From an uncultured Myxococcales bacterium (GTDB taxonomy: Bacteria; Myxococcota_A; Polyangia; Polyangiales; Polyangiaceae), in contig CALFNG010000529.1 of assembly GCA_937902985.1 (NCBI GenBank), forward strand, positions 1 to 51,618: a stretch of DNA of 51,618 bases, in the 5' to 3' direction. This document shows positions 8,390 to 17,133 of this stretch, one piece after another. Each line of letters starts with the position of its first letter. Positions within the stretch are counted from its first letter, which is position 1. The notes under the pieces are model-generated. The model worked only from the letters and a program-made list of their open reading frames with translations, was not told the DNA's origin and searched no databases. The position numbers and the translations under genes were made by a program.

Positions 8390-9196
8390 TCATCTCCAAT
8401 GCTGCTCACTTGGCGAGGAGAGGCCCTGGAGACCCGTGAGGGCGAGCGCCACGACCGCGAGGGCCATGCCGGCGCCGACCCAGTTCGTGGGGTAAGTGAT
8501 GTCGGCGGCGGGGTCCGCGCCTCGAAGGATGGGGATGCCCTGGACCGACCAGAAGGCCAGGTGCGCCACGACGGGGGCTATCACGCTGCCGGTCCGGGCG
8601 CGTAGCCAGCCGAGCGAGAGGGCGAGCACGAGCGCAGTGGGCATGGAGCGCCAGTCGAGCGAGAACACCGTGAAGAGGAGCGACGTCGCTGCGACCGTGA
8701 CGACCACCGAGGTGGTCTGGCGAAGCTCGCCGAAGACGACCCCCCGAAAGAATGCCTCGCGCGCGAGCGGAATGACGACGAATACGCCCACGACGAGCGC
8801 CACGTGCGTCGAAGAGCCGATTAGCTTGTCAATGCTCGCGAGCGCCTCGGGGTCGTCGTACGGCCAGCGCTTCGCAATGAGATCGTCGACCGTCGAGAGC
8901 GCGGGGCAGAGGCCGACTCCGGCCGCCGCGGAGAGCAAGAGCCGGATCGGCCCGAGGCCACGGACGCCCAAGGTCGCGCGCACCGACCCGTCGGGTGCGT
9001 GCACGCGCATCATCGCGAATACGATGACGGACGTCGCGAGCACGACGCAGCCCGACACGCTGACGATGTCGGTGATCGCGCCCGGGCGGAGCGCCTCCGT
9101 CACCTCGAAGCAGATGTGCTCCAGGAGCCAGAGCGCAACCGTCCAGAGCGCCGCCGCGGTCACGGAGAGGGGCCGTTCGGAGGGCGCTTGCGACAA
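8390..9196 (-). CDS. CPBP-family (CAAX protease-like) membrane protein, catalytic residues altered
   Basis: 268 residues, TTG start, with about seven hydrophobic segments. The C-terminal half follows the CPBP intramembrane protease pattern: PLAREAFFRGVVFGELR in place of the usual E-E-x-x-x-R motif, SLLFTVFSLDW in place of F-x-x-x-H, and IAPVVAHLAFWSV for the third motif. The first glutamate is Arg and the histidine of motif 2 is Ser; the DNA at 8641-8800 reads this way, so these are not translation slips. Only the second Glu, the Arg and the last His remain. The protein is therefore probably not an active protease of the usual kind; scaffolding or a pseudo-enzyme role is possible. It starts 7 bases after nadB ends, so the two are probably co-transcribed. 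Confidence 0.8.
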   Translation of the reverse strand: MSQAPSERPLSVTAAALWTVALWLLEHICFEVTEALRPGAITDIVSVSGCVVLATSVIVFAMMRVHAPDGSVRATLGVRGLGPIRLLLSAAAGVGLCPALSTVDDLIAKRWPYDDPEALASIDKLIGSSTHVALVVGVFVVIPLAREAFFRGVVFGELRQTTSVVVTVAATSLLFTVFSLDWRSMPTALVLALSLGWLRARTGSVIAPVVAHLAFWSVQGIPILRGADPAADITYPTNWVGAGMALAVVALALTGLQGLSSPSEQHWR

Positions 9197-9202
9197 CGGG
9201 GG

Positions 9203-10831
9203 TCAGCGCCCCCGAAGATGGGCCGGGACGCCCCGCTTGGTGACCGTGTCGCGCGCGAACTTCGGGTCGACCTCGGCGTGATCGATCGTCGAGTGCAGCC
9301 CGCGGCTCTCGCGGCGACTCGACGCGCACTCGACGATGAGCTGCGCGACCGTCGCGATGTTCCGAAGCTCGAGGAGATCGCGGGTCACGTAGTAGCGCCA
9401 ATAATATTCGCTGATTTCTTCGTTCAACAGGGCGATGCGCCGCGCGGCGCGCCGGAGTCGCGTGTCGGAGCGGACGATGCCGACGTAGTTCCACATGAGG
9501 CGCCGCAGCTCGTCCCAGTTGTGCGTGATGATGACCGCCTCCTCGCTGGGAACCGCCCGCCCGATCTCCCACTCCGGAACCTCGGGCCATGGCCGGCTGC
9601 GGTCGAGCGTGCGCGCCAGCTCCTGGGCGGCGCGGTGGCCGAAGACGAGCCCCTCGAGGAGTGAGTTCGACGCCAGGCGATTGGCGCCGTGGACCCCCGT
9701 GCACGCGCACTCACCGATCGCCCAGAGGCCGGGCAGCGACGTGCGTCCCTCGAGATTCGTCGTGATGCCGCCGCACATGAAGTGCGCGGCCGGGACCACC
9801 GGGATGGGCTCGCGCGTGATGTCGATGCCCCAGCGCAGGCACTCTTCGAAGATGTTCGGGAAGCGCTCTTTCACGACCGACGGCTTCTTGTCGGTGATGT
9901 CGAGCCACACGTGATCGGCGCCGGATTTCTTCATCTCGAAGTCGACCGCGCGCGCAACGACGTCGCGGGGAGCGAGGTCACCGCGCGGGTCGTGGCTCTT
10001 CATGAACGCCGTGCCGTCGAGGCGCCGCAACACGGCGCCTTCGCCGCGCATCGCCTCGCTGATGAGGAAGCGCTGCGCCTGGGGGTGATAGAGGCAGGTC
10101 GGGTGGAATTGGTAGAATTCCATGTTGGCGACCTCGGCGCCGGCCCGGTATGCCATGGCCACGCCGTCGCCCGTCGCGACGTCGGGGTTCGTCGTGTAGA
10201 GGTACACCTTGCCAGCACCGCCGGTGGCGAGCACCGTGGCCCGCGCCAGCACCGTCACGACCTTCCCGCTCGCGTCGTCGAAGACGTAAGCGCCTGCACA
10301 GACCTCGGGACCGCCGAACTTGGCGAGCGTGATCAGGTCGACGGCGGTGTGTCCCTCGAGGATGCGAATGCGGGGCGAGCGCGCGACGGCGTCGAGGAGC
10401 GCGCGCTCGACCTCGCGCCCGGTCATGTCGGCGGCGTGCGCGACGCGCCGAGCGCTGTGGCCCCCCTCGAGATGGAGGTCGAGGTCGGTGTCGTCCTTGG
10501 AGTGGCCGGCGTTCTTGTCGTCGGCCTTGTCGAAGTTGGCGCCCACGTCGCGCAGCATCTTGATGCGCGCGGGCGCCTCCTCGACGCAGACCTCGACCGC
10601 ACGCTCGTGGCAGAGCCCGGCGCCGGCCTTCAGCGTGTCTTCGATGTGCGCCGCGAACGAGTCCCCCTCGCCCAGAACGGCCGCGATCCCGCCCTGCGCG
10701 TATTTCGTGTTGGACTCGTCGGCGCTTCGCTTGGTCACGATGACCACGTCGCCGCTTGCCGCCGCCTCGAGCGCGAACGAGAGCCCCGCCACACCGCTGC
10801 CGATGACGAGGTAGTCGGTCGTGATGGGCAT
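9203..10831 (-). CDS. nadB: L-aspartate oxidase
   Basis: First enzyme of de novo NAD synthesis: oxidises L-aspartate to iminoaspartate with FAD. The 542-residue protein begins with the Rossmann FAD motif DYLVIGSGVAGLSFALEAA, followed by SNTKYAQGGIAAVLGEGDSF and GGHSARRVAHAADMTGREVE. The FAD/substrate region HFMCGGITTNLEGRTSLPGLWAIGECACTGVHGANRLASNSLLEGL is intact, with the C-terminal helical domain after it (split here by my citation only). The ATG at 10831 is chosen over an in-frame TTG at 10840 because it directly precedes the FAD fold. No nadA or nadC lies nearby. It is divergent from etfBA across about 180 bases and is followed by the CPBP gene on the same strand. Confidence 0.95.
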   Translation of the reverse strand: MPITTDYLVIGSGVAGLSFALEAAASGDVVIVTKRSADESNTKYAQGGIAAVLGEGDSFAAHIEDTLKAGAGLCHERAVEVCVEEAPARIKMLRDVGANFDKADDKNAGHSKDDTDLDLHLEGGHSARRVAHAADMTGREVERALLDAVARSPRIRILEGHTAVDLITLAKFGGPEVCAGAYVFDDASGKVVTVLARATVLATGGAGKVYLYTTNPDVATGDGVAMAYRAGAEVANMEFYQFHPTCLYHPQAQRFLISEAMRGEGAVLRRLDGTAFMKSHDPRGDLAPRDVVARAVDFEMKKSGADHVWLDITDKKPSVVKERFPNIFEECLRWGIDITREPIPVVPAAHFMCGGITTNLEGRTSLPGLWAIGECACTGVHGANRLASNSLLEGLVFGHRAAQELARTLDRSRPWPEVPEWEIGRAVPSEEAVIITHNWDELRRLMWNYVGIVRSDTRLRRAARRIALLNEEISEYYWRYYVTRDLLELRNIATVAQLIVECASSRRESRGLHSTIDHAEVDPKFARDTVTKRGVPAHLRGR

Positions 10832-10925
10832 CGCGGGCAAAAGTACACCAACGGTGCGCCTGCGCCACGGGCCCCCGCGAGCTCCCGCGGGCGCGGAGGC
10901 AGGAAAAAGCGCTGCCTGCCGCGAG

Positions 10926-10952
10926 TTGACATGCGGCTCGGCTTTCTCTATC
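10926..10952 (+). promoter_or_regulatory. Candidate sigma70-type promoter for etfBA
   Basis: A perfect -35 hexamer TTGACA at 10926-10931 is followed after 15 bases by TCTATC at 10947-10952, a weak -10. The GTG start of etfB is about 58 bases further on, with a strong ribosome site GGAGG at 10999-11003. The short spacer and weak -10 make this a tentative call. Confidence 0.4.
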
Positions 10953-11010
10953 GACCACGTGCTCGTCCACCACGCCTTTACTCGTCCGCAGCTTTGCTGG
11001 AGGCATCTCG

Positions 11011-11838
11011 GTGAAGATTCTCGTCGCCGTCAAACGGGTCGCCGACCCTGACAACCTGAACAAGATCAAGCTCTCGGCCCAGGGCAAGGTCGACACGACC
11101 GGCCTCGAGCCCAAAGCGAGCCCGTACGATGACTACGCGCTCGAGACGGCCCTTCGCCTGACCGAGAACGGCACCAACACGAAGGCGCGCCTCGGCGAGG
11201 TCGTCGTCGTCACCTTCGGGCCGAAAGAAGCGGAGCAAATGCTCCGGGCGATGCTCGGAACGGGCGCCGACCGCGCCATCCGCATCGACGCGACCGACGA
11301 CGTGCTCGACGGAGACCTGGTCGCCCGCGGCTTGAAAGGCATCGTCGACAAGGAGAAGCCCGACCTCGTGCTCCTCGGCTACCAGCAGGCCGAGAGCGAG
11401 TCGAACGAGGTGGGCCAGATGCTCGCCGAGTACCTCGGTTGGCCTCAAGCGACGTTCGCGGGCCGCATCACCACCACGGACGACAAAGTTTTACTGGTCG
11501 AGCGTGAGACAGACGGTGCGACCGCGCACGTCAAGGTCACGCTGCCGGCGGTCGTGACGGTCATCGACAAGATCGTGAAGCCGAAGAGCGTTCAGTCGAA
11601 GCACACGCCGACTACGCACAACTACGCGGACGGCGTTCGGTTCGCGGCGCTGATGGCCATCATGGCCGCCAAGAAAAAGCCGCTCGCCGAGCAGAAGCTC
11701 GCCGACCTGGCGCCCGACGCGACCCTCAAGGTCCGCTACGCGAACGCCGAGTTGCCCCCCAAGCGCGCGGCCGGCGTGAAAGTGAAGGACGTGAAAGAGC
11801 TCGTGACGAAGCTCAAGACGGAAGCGAAGGTGGTGTGA
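11011..11838 (+). CDS. etfB: Electron transfer flavoprotein beta subunit
   Basis: 275 residues with the N-terminal signature [15 protein letters not shown] and the ETF-beta body ([47 protein letters not shown]). With EtfA it carries electrons from acyl-CoA and other dehydrogenases to the quinone pool via ETF:quinone oxidoreductase; EtfB holds AMP. The GTG start is supported by GGAGG seven bases upstream. The stop overlaps the etfA start (TGATG). In this window the natural partners would be fatty-acid or branched-chain acyl-CoA dehydrogenases, but none is encoded here. Confidence 0.96.
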   Translation: MKILVAVKRVADPDNLNKIKLSAQGKVDTTGLEPKASPYDDYALETALRLTENGTNTKARLGEVVVVTFGPKEAEQMLRAMLGTGADRAIRIDATDDVLDGDLVARGLKGIVDKEKPDLVLLGYQQAESESNEVGQMLAEYLGWPQATFAGRITTTDDKVLLVERETDGATAHVKVTLPAVVTVIDKIVKPKSVQSKHTPTTHNYADGVRFAALMAIMAAKKKPLAEQKLADLAPDATLKVRYANAELPPKRAAGVKVKDVKELVTKLKTEAKVV

Positions 11839-12800
11839 TGGCCGGCACTCTCGTTATTGCGGAGCTCGAGGGGGGGAAGTCCCGGAGCACGACATTCAGC
11901 GCGATCGCCTTCGCCAAGCAGGTCGGCGGATCGTTCGCGATCTTGGCCATCGGTCCGGGCGCGGCGAACGCTGCCAAAGACCTGGCGGGCTTCGGCGCCG
12001 CCAAGGTCATCGCCGTCGACGATCCCGCGGTCAAGGATTACGTCGTCGAGCGCTTCGCGCCGACCGTCGCCAAGATCGTGAAAGACGGCGGGTTCGACAC
12101 CGTCGCGGTCACGGCGAGCTCGTTCGGCAAAGACCTCGCGCCGCGACTCGCGGCGAAGCTCGGCGCCGGCTACGCGCCAGACATCAACGCCGTGACGGTC
12201 GACGGAGGCAAACGCCTCTACCGTCGGCCCACCTACGCCGGCAACGCGCTCTCGTGGCTCGAGATTGCGACGCCGATCCAGATCGTCAGCGTTCGACAGA
12301 CGGAGTTCCCCGCGGCCACCGCCTCCGGCGGGGCCAGCCCGGTCGAGACCGGCGCCTACGCAGGCCCCGACGCCGCGGCGTCGCAGGTCGAGTTCGTGAA
12401 GGTCGAAGTCGGCAAGAGCGAGCGTCCAGACCTGGGCGAGGCCCGCGTGGTGGTCTCTGGCGGCCGCTCGCTCAAGGAGCAGTTCAAGCAGGTGCTGGAG
12501 CCCCTGGCCGATGCCCTCGGCGCAGCGGTCGGCGCGAGCCGAGCCGCGTGCGACGCGGGTTACGCCGCGCCCGAGCTTCAGGTCGGGCAGACGGGCCGCA
12601 CGGTTGCGCCGCAACTCTACGTCGCGGTCGGCATCTCGGGCGCCATCCAGCACATCGCTGGCATGAAGGGCTCGAAGGTCATCGTCGCAATCAACAAGGA
12701 CCCCGACGCCCCGATCTTCCAGATCTCCGACTATGGCCTCGTTCAAGATCTCTTCGTAGCGGTTCCCGAGCTCGTCAAAGAGCTCAAAGCCCAGAGCTGA
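11838..12800 (+). CDS. etfA: Electron transfer flavoprotein alpha subunit
   Basis: 320 residues from the ATG at 11838 (a GTG one codon upstream is also in frame). The C-terminal FAD-binding domain is clear: [12 protein letters not shown], then [34 protein letters not shown], and [21 protein letters not shown]. It holds the FAD of the ETF heterodimer and is needed with EtfB for electron transfer from flavin dehydrogenases. It overlaps etfB by one base, indicating translational coupling. It is followed by the inverted-repeat element at 12816-12965, which may end the transcript. Confidence 0.96.
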   Translation: MAGTLVIAELEGGKSRSTTFSAIAFAKQVGGSFAILAIGPGAANAAKDLAGFGAAKVIAVDDPAVKDYVVERFAPTVAKIVKDGGFDTVAVTASSFGKDLAPRLAAKLGAGYAPDINAVTVDGGKRLYRRPTYAGNALSWLEIATPIQIVSVRQTEFPAATASGGASPVETGAYAGPDAAASQVEFVKVEVGKSERPDLGEARVVVSGGRSLKEQFKQVLEPLADALGAAVGASRAACDAGYAAPELQVGQTGRTVAPQLYVAVGISGAIQHIAGMKGSKVIVAINKDPDAPIFQISDYGLVQDLFVAVPELVKELKAQS

Positions 12801-12815
12801 GCACGACGCACTCGC

Positions 12816-12965
12816 CCGAGAGCGAGATTGGCCGCTGAGGCGCAGAGAACGCCGAGAAGAGGGCCGGGGCGCGGTCGTCGAAGAGACGTCGGCGCAGCCT
12901 GAGAGATCAAATTTCTTTGCTCTGCGCCCCCTGCGGCTCTGCGGCCAGTCTCGCTCTCTTCTCGG
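12816..12965. repeat. Dispersed intergenic repeat, inverted pair (locus A)
   Basis: Left arm at about 12816-12846 reads CCGAGAGCGAGAT, TGGCCGC, TGAGGCGCAGAG. The right arm at about 12930-12965 is its reverse complement with few changes, so the whole could fold into a long hairpin. The left arm starts 16 bases after the etfA stop. The same arm sequence recurs at three other intergenic sites in the window (16329, 32442, 45334). It fills most of the 224-bp gap before dnaX. REP-like or non-autonomous element origin is inference. Confidence 0.7.
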
Positions 12966-13024
12966 AGCGCTCAGGGCCCGGCTGACCCTCGCGTTCTGTG
13001 CGTGGGCGTTGTAAGCGTTGGGCA

Positions 13025-14968
13025 GTGAGCTACCTCGTTCTCGCTCGCAAATATCGGCCGCAGACCTTCGAGGATCTGGTCGGGCAAGACCACGTCGCGC
13101 GGACCCTCGCCAACGCGATCGCCACGGGGCGGATCGCGCACGCCTTCCTCTTCACGGGGGTCCGCGGCGTGGGCAAGACCACGAGCGCGCGCTTGCTCGC
13201 CAAGTGCCTCAACTGCGTCGGTCCGGATGGCAAGCTCACCGGTCCGACCGCAACGCCGTGCAACCAGTGTGCTCCATGCCGGGAGATCACCGCGGGGCAT
13301 GACCTCGACGTCCAGGAGATCGACGGCGCCAGCTACAACGGCGTCGACGAGGTGCGGCGGCTGCAAGAGGGCATGAGCTTTCGCCCCGCCCGCGACCGGT
13401 TCAAGATCTACATCGTCGACGAGGTGCACATGCTCTCGACGGCGGCGTGGAACGCCTTCCTGAAGACGCTCGAAGAGCCGCCGCCGCACGTGAAGTTCAT
13501 GTTTGCCACCACCGAGGTCCACAAGGTCCCCATCACGATCCTGTCGCGTTGCCAGCGCTACGACTTCAAGCTGATAGGCACGCAGCTGATCGCGCGGCGG
13601 CTCGAGCAAGTGCTCAAGCTGGAGAGCCTCCAGGCCGACGCCGACGCGGTGCAGGTGCTCGCGCGCGAAGCGGCTGGCTCGATGCGCGACGCGATGAGTT
13701 TGCTCGATCAGGTCATCGCCTTCAGCGGTCCCAGGGTCACGGGCAACGACGTCACCCGAGTGCTCGGCGTCGCCGACCGCAAGATCCTCCACGAGCTGAC
13801 CGGAGCGCTCGTGGCCGGTGACGCGGCGACGTGCCTCGGTGTGGTCGAGCGACTCGCCCAGCAAGGCTTCGACCTGCCTCACGTGGCCAAGGACGTCCTC
13901 GGTCACCTTCGCAACCTCGTCGTGGCCAAGGTGTGCGCCACGCCCGGACGCGAAGCGAGCGGCGCGCCAGCCGCGCCGTCGCTCCGCGAACTCCTCGATC
14001 TGGCCGACGAAGAGATCAGCGAGGTCGTCGACCTGGCGTCGCGCGCCGAGGCCGATGACCTATCGCGCCTCTTCCAGGGCTTCTCGCGGGCGTTCGACGA
14101 CATCGTACGGAGCGGTCAGCCGCGGACTGCGCTCGAGATGGCGCTCGTACGCCTCGCGCGAAGGCCGCCGCTGCTGGCGCTCGACGAGCTCCTCATGCGC
14201 GTGGGCGATCTCGAGCGACGTCTCGGGGGAGGCGCCCCGCCGCCCGGCCCGGCGCAACGGAGCGGAGGTGGGAGCGGGGGGCCCAGACCCGCGCAGCCCT
14301 CGGCGGGATCCGTCCACTCCCCCGCGAGCGGTGGCCGCACCCACGGCTCTCTCGCGCTCGTCGACCCGATCGTGGTCGCAACGGCCCCGCGCACCTCGGC
14401 GTCAGCGCCGACGTCCGCGCAGGCCCGCGCATCGGCGACCGCGGTGGCGCTCGCGCCCGGCCCCGCGCCCAAGCCCGCGCAAGCGCCGACGCCCGCGCTG
14501 GCGCCCGCGCACTTGCCCGCAGCTCCGGCCCCCGCCCCCGCCCCTCCCCCCCCCTCTCTCGCTCTTCTGGCCTGGCAGGGCATCATCACCGACCTGCGCC
14601 AGACGGAGGCTCACTTCGCCTCGTTTTACGAGCACGCCCTGGCTCTCGAAGTCACGCCGGAACGCGTCGTCGTGGGCTTCGCGCCCGGCGCCGCGTTTCA
14701 GGCCACGGGCGCCAGCGACCCGATGGCGCTCGAGGCCCTGACGAGGGCGGTCCGCGCGCACTTCGCGGGGCCTACGCAAGTCGTGCTCGAGCTATCGGCC
14801 ATTGCCCCTCCCGGCCTCCGTACCGTGGCTGCGCTCGACGCCGAGCGGCGCAGCGCCGACCTCGCCAGCGCGCGCGCGGCAGTGGCCGGCCACCCGGTCG
14901 TCCAGGAGGCGATTCGCCTCTTCGGCGCCCAGCTGCGCGACGTCAAGCTGCCCGGCGGCGACGGATAG
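13025..14968 (+). CDS. dnaX: DNA polymerase III subunits gamma/tau
   Basis: Clamp-loader ATPase, about 647 residues from the GTG at 13025 (the frame is open from 12998, but SYLVLARKYRPQTFEDLVGQ is the canonical N-terminus). Walker A GVRGVGKTT spans residues 45-53; zinc-binding cysteines are C64, C79, C82 and C85; Walker B and sensor region DEVHMLST ... LKTLEEPP; SRC motif follows in ILSRCQRYDF. The C-terminal part has a long Ala/Pro linker (about 410-520) before a folded tail, as in tau. I saw no A-rich slippery heptamer, so a gamma product by frameshift is not indicated. It heads the cluster dnaX-ybaB-recR-ridA with gaps of 9 to 15 bases. Confidence 0.95.
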   Translation: MSYLVLARKYRPQTFEDLVGQDHVARTLANAIATGRIAHAFLFTGVRGVGKTTSARLLAKCLNCVGPDGKLTGPTATPCNQCAPCREITAGHDLDVQEIDGASYNGVDEVRRLQEGMSFRPARDRFKIYIVDEVHMLSTAAWNAFLKTLEEPPPHVKFMFATTEVHKVPITILSRCQRYDFKLIGTQLIARRLEQVLKLESLQADADAVQVLAREAAGSMRDAMSLLDQVIAFSGPRVTGNDVTRVLGVADRKILHELTGALVAGDAATCLGVVERLAQQGFDLPHVAKDVLGHLRNLVVAKVCATPGREASGAPAAPSLRELLDLADEEISEVVDLASRAEADDLSRLFQGFSRAFDDIVRSGQPRTALEMALVRLARRPPLLALDELLMRVGDLERRLGGGAPPPGPAQRSGGGSGGPRPAQPSAGSVHSPASGGRTHGSLALVDPIVVATAPRTSASAPTSAQARASATAVALAPGPAPKPAQAPTPALAPAHLPAAPAPAPAPPPPSLALLAWQGIITDLRQTEAHFASFYEHALALEVTPERVVVGFAPGAAFQATGASDPMALEALTRAVRAHFAGPTQVVLELSAIAPPGLRTVAALDAERRSADLASARAAVAGHPVVQEAIRLFGAQLRDVKLPGGDG

Positions 14969-14982
14969 GCTAGAAAAGCGTC

Positions 14983-15303
14983 ATGCAATTCCGCGGCGGG
15001 ATGAACGAGCTGATGCGCCAGGCGGCGCGCATGCAGCGCCGGATCGATCAGGCGAAGAGCGAGCTCAAAGATCGCGAGATCGAGGTCGACGGCCTCGGTG
15101 GAAAAGTGAAGATCTTCGTCACGCTCGGGCGCAGCGTGAAGCAGATCAAGATCGATCCGGAGACGTTGAAGGCCGAGGACGTCGACCTCGTCCTCGACGG
15201 GGTTTGCGCGGCAATCAATCAGGCGATCGAGCAAGCCGACAAGCAGATGGAAGCGGAGATCGAGAAGGTCACGGGTGGCGTTAAGATCCCCGGGATGGTC
15301 TGA
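14983..15303 (+). CDS. YbaB/EbfC-family nucleoid-associated protein
   Basis: 106 residues, the usual size. The sequence starts MQFRGGMNELMRQAARMQRRI and continues EVDGLGGKVKIFVTLGRSVKQIKIDPE, the typical hydrophobic core of this dimeric DNA-binding family, which has a tweezer-like fold. It sits 14 bases after dnaX and 15 bases before recR, the arrangement seen across many bacteria. Its role is a general DNA-binding or nucleoid function; the exact job is not known in the family. Confidence 0.93.
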   Translation: MQFRGGMNELMRQAARMQRRIDQAKSELKDREIEVDGLGGKVKIFVTLGRSVKQIKIDPETLKAEDVDLVLDGVCAAINQAIEQADKQMEAEIEKVTGGVKIPGMV

Positions 15304-15318
15304 GCGATCATCGAGCCG

Positions 15319-15921
15319 GTGAGTCCCAAGATCCAGCGCCTCGTCAAGCTGCTGTCGCGTCTTCCGGGCGTCGGAGAGAAGACGGCGCAGCGCTACGTCC
15401 TCTGGCTGTTGACCGCCGACGACGCGCTCTCACGCTCCCTGGGAGACGAGCTCCGCACTTTGCGCGACGAGCTAGGCCCCTGCGAGCGCTGCGGGAACAT
15501 CGCGGAGATCCGCGAGGGCCATGCCGAGTGCGACGTGTGCCTCGACTCGAAGCGCGACGCGAAGGTGCTCTGCGTGGTCGCGCGTGTCCACGATCTCTTG
15601 GCCATCGAGCGCGCGGGGTCCATGCGCGGGCGCTACTTCGTCCTCGGGCGCCTCCTCTCACCGCTCGAGGGCATCGGCCCCGAAGATCTCCCCATGGCGC
15701 GCCTCGTCGAGCGCATCCGCGCCGATGGCGTGACCGAGGTCATCGTCGCGACGCCGCCCAGCGTCGACGGCGAAGCCACTGCGCTGCTCCTCAAGCGCGA
15801 GCTCGCGCCGGTCGGGGTCGCGATGACTCGCATCGCGAGCGGCGTGCCCCACGGCGGAGACCTCGAGTTCGCAGACCCGATCACGATGGGCCGTGCCCTT
15901 TCCGGTCGCCGCGCCTTGTAG
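15319..15921 (+). CDS. recR: Recombination mediator RecR
   Basis: 200 residues, GTG start. The helix-hairpin-helix LSRLPGVGEKTAQRYVLWLL is at the N-terminus. A four-cysteine zinc finger follows (C55, C58, C71, C74: CERCGNIAEIREGHAECDVC). Next is the Toprim domain beginning at about residue 84 (KVLCVVARVHDLLAIERAG), and the C-terminal IASGVPHGGDLEFADPITMGRAL. RecR acts with RecF/RecO to load RecA on SSB-coated single-stranded DNA. It is part of the dnaX cluster. Confidence 0.96.
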   Translation: MSPKIQRLVKLLSRLPGVGEKTAQRYVLWLLTADDALSRSLGDELRTLRDELGPCERCGNIAEIREGHAECDVCLDSKRDAKVLCVVARVHDLLAIERAGSMRGRYFVLGRLLSPLEGIGPEDLPMARLVERIRADGVTEVIVATPPSVDGEATALLLKRELAPVGVAMTRIASGVPHGGDLEFADPITMGRALSGRRAL

Positions 15922-15930
15922 ACTGCCCGC

Positions 15931-16314
15931 TTGACTGAACCCATCTCGACCAGCGACGCCCCCGGGGCCATCGGTCCGTATTCGCAGGCCGTACGGGCGG
16001 GCGGCCTCGTGTTCGTCAGCGGCCAGATCCCGCTCGATCCCGCCACCGGCCAGCTCGTCGCGGGCGACGTGACCGCCCAGACGGCCCGGGTGCTCGCGAA
16101 CCTCGGTGCCATTCTCGCGGCCGCCGGCTGCAGCTTCGCCGACGTCGTTCGCACCACGATTTACCTCGTAGACCTCGCCCACTTCGCGACCGTCAACGAG
16201 ATCTACGCTCGCAGCTTCGCCGCCCCCTACCCGGCCCGAGTCACCGTTCAGGTCTCTGCGCTCCCTCGAGGCGCTCTGGTCGAAATCGACGCCATCGCGG
16301 TCTCGAAGGCGTAG
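15931..16314 (+). CDS. RidA-family (YjgF) enamine/imine deaminase
   Basis: 127 residues, TTG start nine bases after recR. Typical segments are [61 protein letters not shown] and the C-terminal [21 protein letters not shown], which contains the arginine that binds the substrate carboxylate (cited in pieces, each shorter in the gene). RidA hydrolyses reactive 2-aminoacrylate and related enamines made by PLP enzymes. Last gene of the dnaX cluster; it converges on the acyltransferase gene across an inverted-repeat element. Confidence 0.92.
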   Translation: MTEPISTSDAPGAIGPYSQAVRAGGLVFVSGQIPLDPATGQLVAGDVTAQTARVLANLGAILAAAGCSFADVVRTTIYLVDLAHFATVNEIYARSFAAPYPARVTVQVSALPRGALVEIDAIAVSKA

Positions 16315-16328
16315 CGACAGCGGCCCGT

Positions 16329-16470
16329 GAGAGGGAGATTGGCCGCGGAGCCGCAGAGTGCGCAAAGATGAGAGGGGTGTCGGCGCTCGACTCGTCACTC
16401 AGCACAGAGCGCGCAAACCCCGTCCCTCTGCGCCCTCTGCGCCTCTGCGGCCCATCTCGCTCTCCTCTCA
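16329..16470. repeat. Dispersed intergenic repeat, inverted pair (locus B)
   Basis: Left arm at 16329-16360 (GAGAGGGAGAT, TGGCCGC, GGAGCCGCAGAG) starts 14 bases after the ridA stop. The right arm at about 16421-16470 is the reverse complement of the same consensus and abuts the stop codon of the convergent DUF374 gene. Thus each arm stands directly 3' of a gene, in the same orientation relative to that gene. The pair can form a long stem and may serve both genes as a transcript end. Confidence 0.7.
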
Positions 16471-17133
16471 AGAGGACGCGTTGAGCCGCGCGAGGGAGCG
16501 CTCGAGTTCAGCGCGCGCGTCGAGGACGATCGCCGGGTCGACGGGGTCGCCGAGGGTGACGTCGACGCGGCTGAAGGGCCACGCGATCGCGAATCGGTCC
16601 CACGCGCGATCGAGCACGATGCCCCTTCGGACCGCTCCCGTCATCGGAACGAGCACGGCCTTCGCCGCACGGGCGGCGACGACAGCGCCGCCCTTGACCA
16701 CCCCGCGCGGGCCGCGTGGGCCGTCGACCGCAAAAGCAGCGTCGGCTCCTTCGCGGCGCATCGCGCGAACGACAGCCGCAAGGCCGCGCGCGCCACCGCG
16801 CGAGCTCGACCCGCGGACGACGCGGAACCCCTGGACGGCGAGCGCGCGCGCCTGCATCGAGCCGTCGTGTGAGAGGCTCACGAGCACCACCGTGCGCCGC
16901 CTCCGTTGCCACGCGAGGAGCGGCCATTGCGTCCCATGCCAGAAGGCCAGCACCCAGGGTCGGTCAGCCACGGCCTCGAGCCCGGGGTGCGCCACGACGC
17001 GCACCCGCAGCGTCGCCAGCCACAGGCGAGCGACCAACCCGAGGATCACGCCCGCCAGCGTCACCAGCAGCGAATGACCAAGGGGACGCAGGCGCTCGCG
17101 CGCCCCTCCCGCCCGTGTCACCGCTGCCGTCAC
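16468..17133 (-). CDS. DUF374-type lysophospholipid acyltransferase family protein
   Basis: 221 residues. It shows the DUF374/LPLAT pattern: one N-terminal hydrophobic segment (LLVTLAGVILGLVARLWLA), WVLAFWHGTQWPLL, LVSLSHDGSMQA, RGSSSRGGARGL and AVDGPRGPRGVVKGG. Members are inner-membrane acyltransferases linked to lipid A or phospholipid acylation; the substrate here is unknown. The GTG start at 17133 overlaps the stop of the giant TPR gene (GTGA), so translation is coupled to it. This is the only firm genomic partner of that giant protein. Confidence 0.85.
   Translation of the reverse strand: MTAAVTRAGGARERLRPLGHSLLVTLAGVILGLVARLWLATLRVRVVAHPGLEAVADRPWVLAFWHGTQWPLLAWQRRRRTVVLVSLSHDGSMQARALAVQGFRVVRGSSSRGGARGLAAVVRAMRREGADAAFAVDGPRGPRGVVKGGAVVAARAAKAVLVPMTGAVRRGIVLDRAWDRFAIAWPFSRVDVTLGDPVDPAIVLDARAELERSLARLNASS

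Noticed and set aside
9203-10840. TTG start at 10840 for nadB
   Set aside because: The ATG three codons later directly precedes the FAD fold and is the more usual start.
13025-14968. Programmed frameshift in dnaX
   Set aside because: No A-rich slippery heptamer was found in the region where gamma would end.
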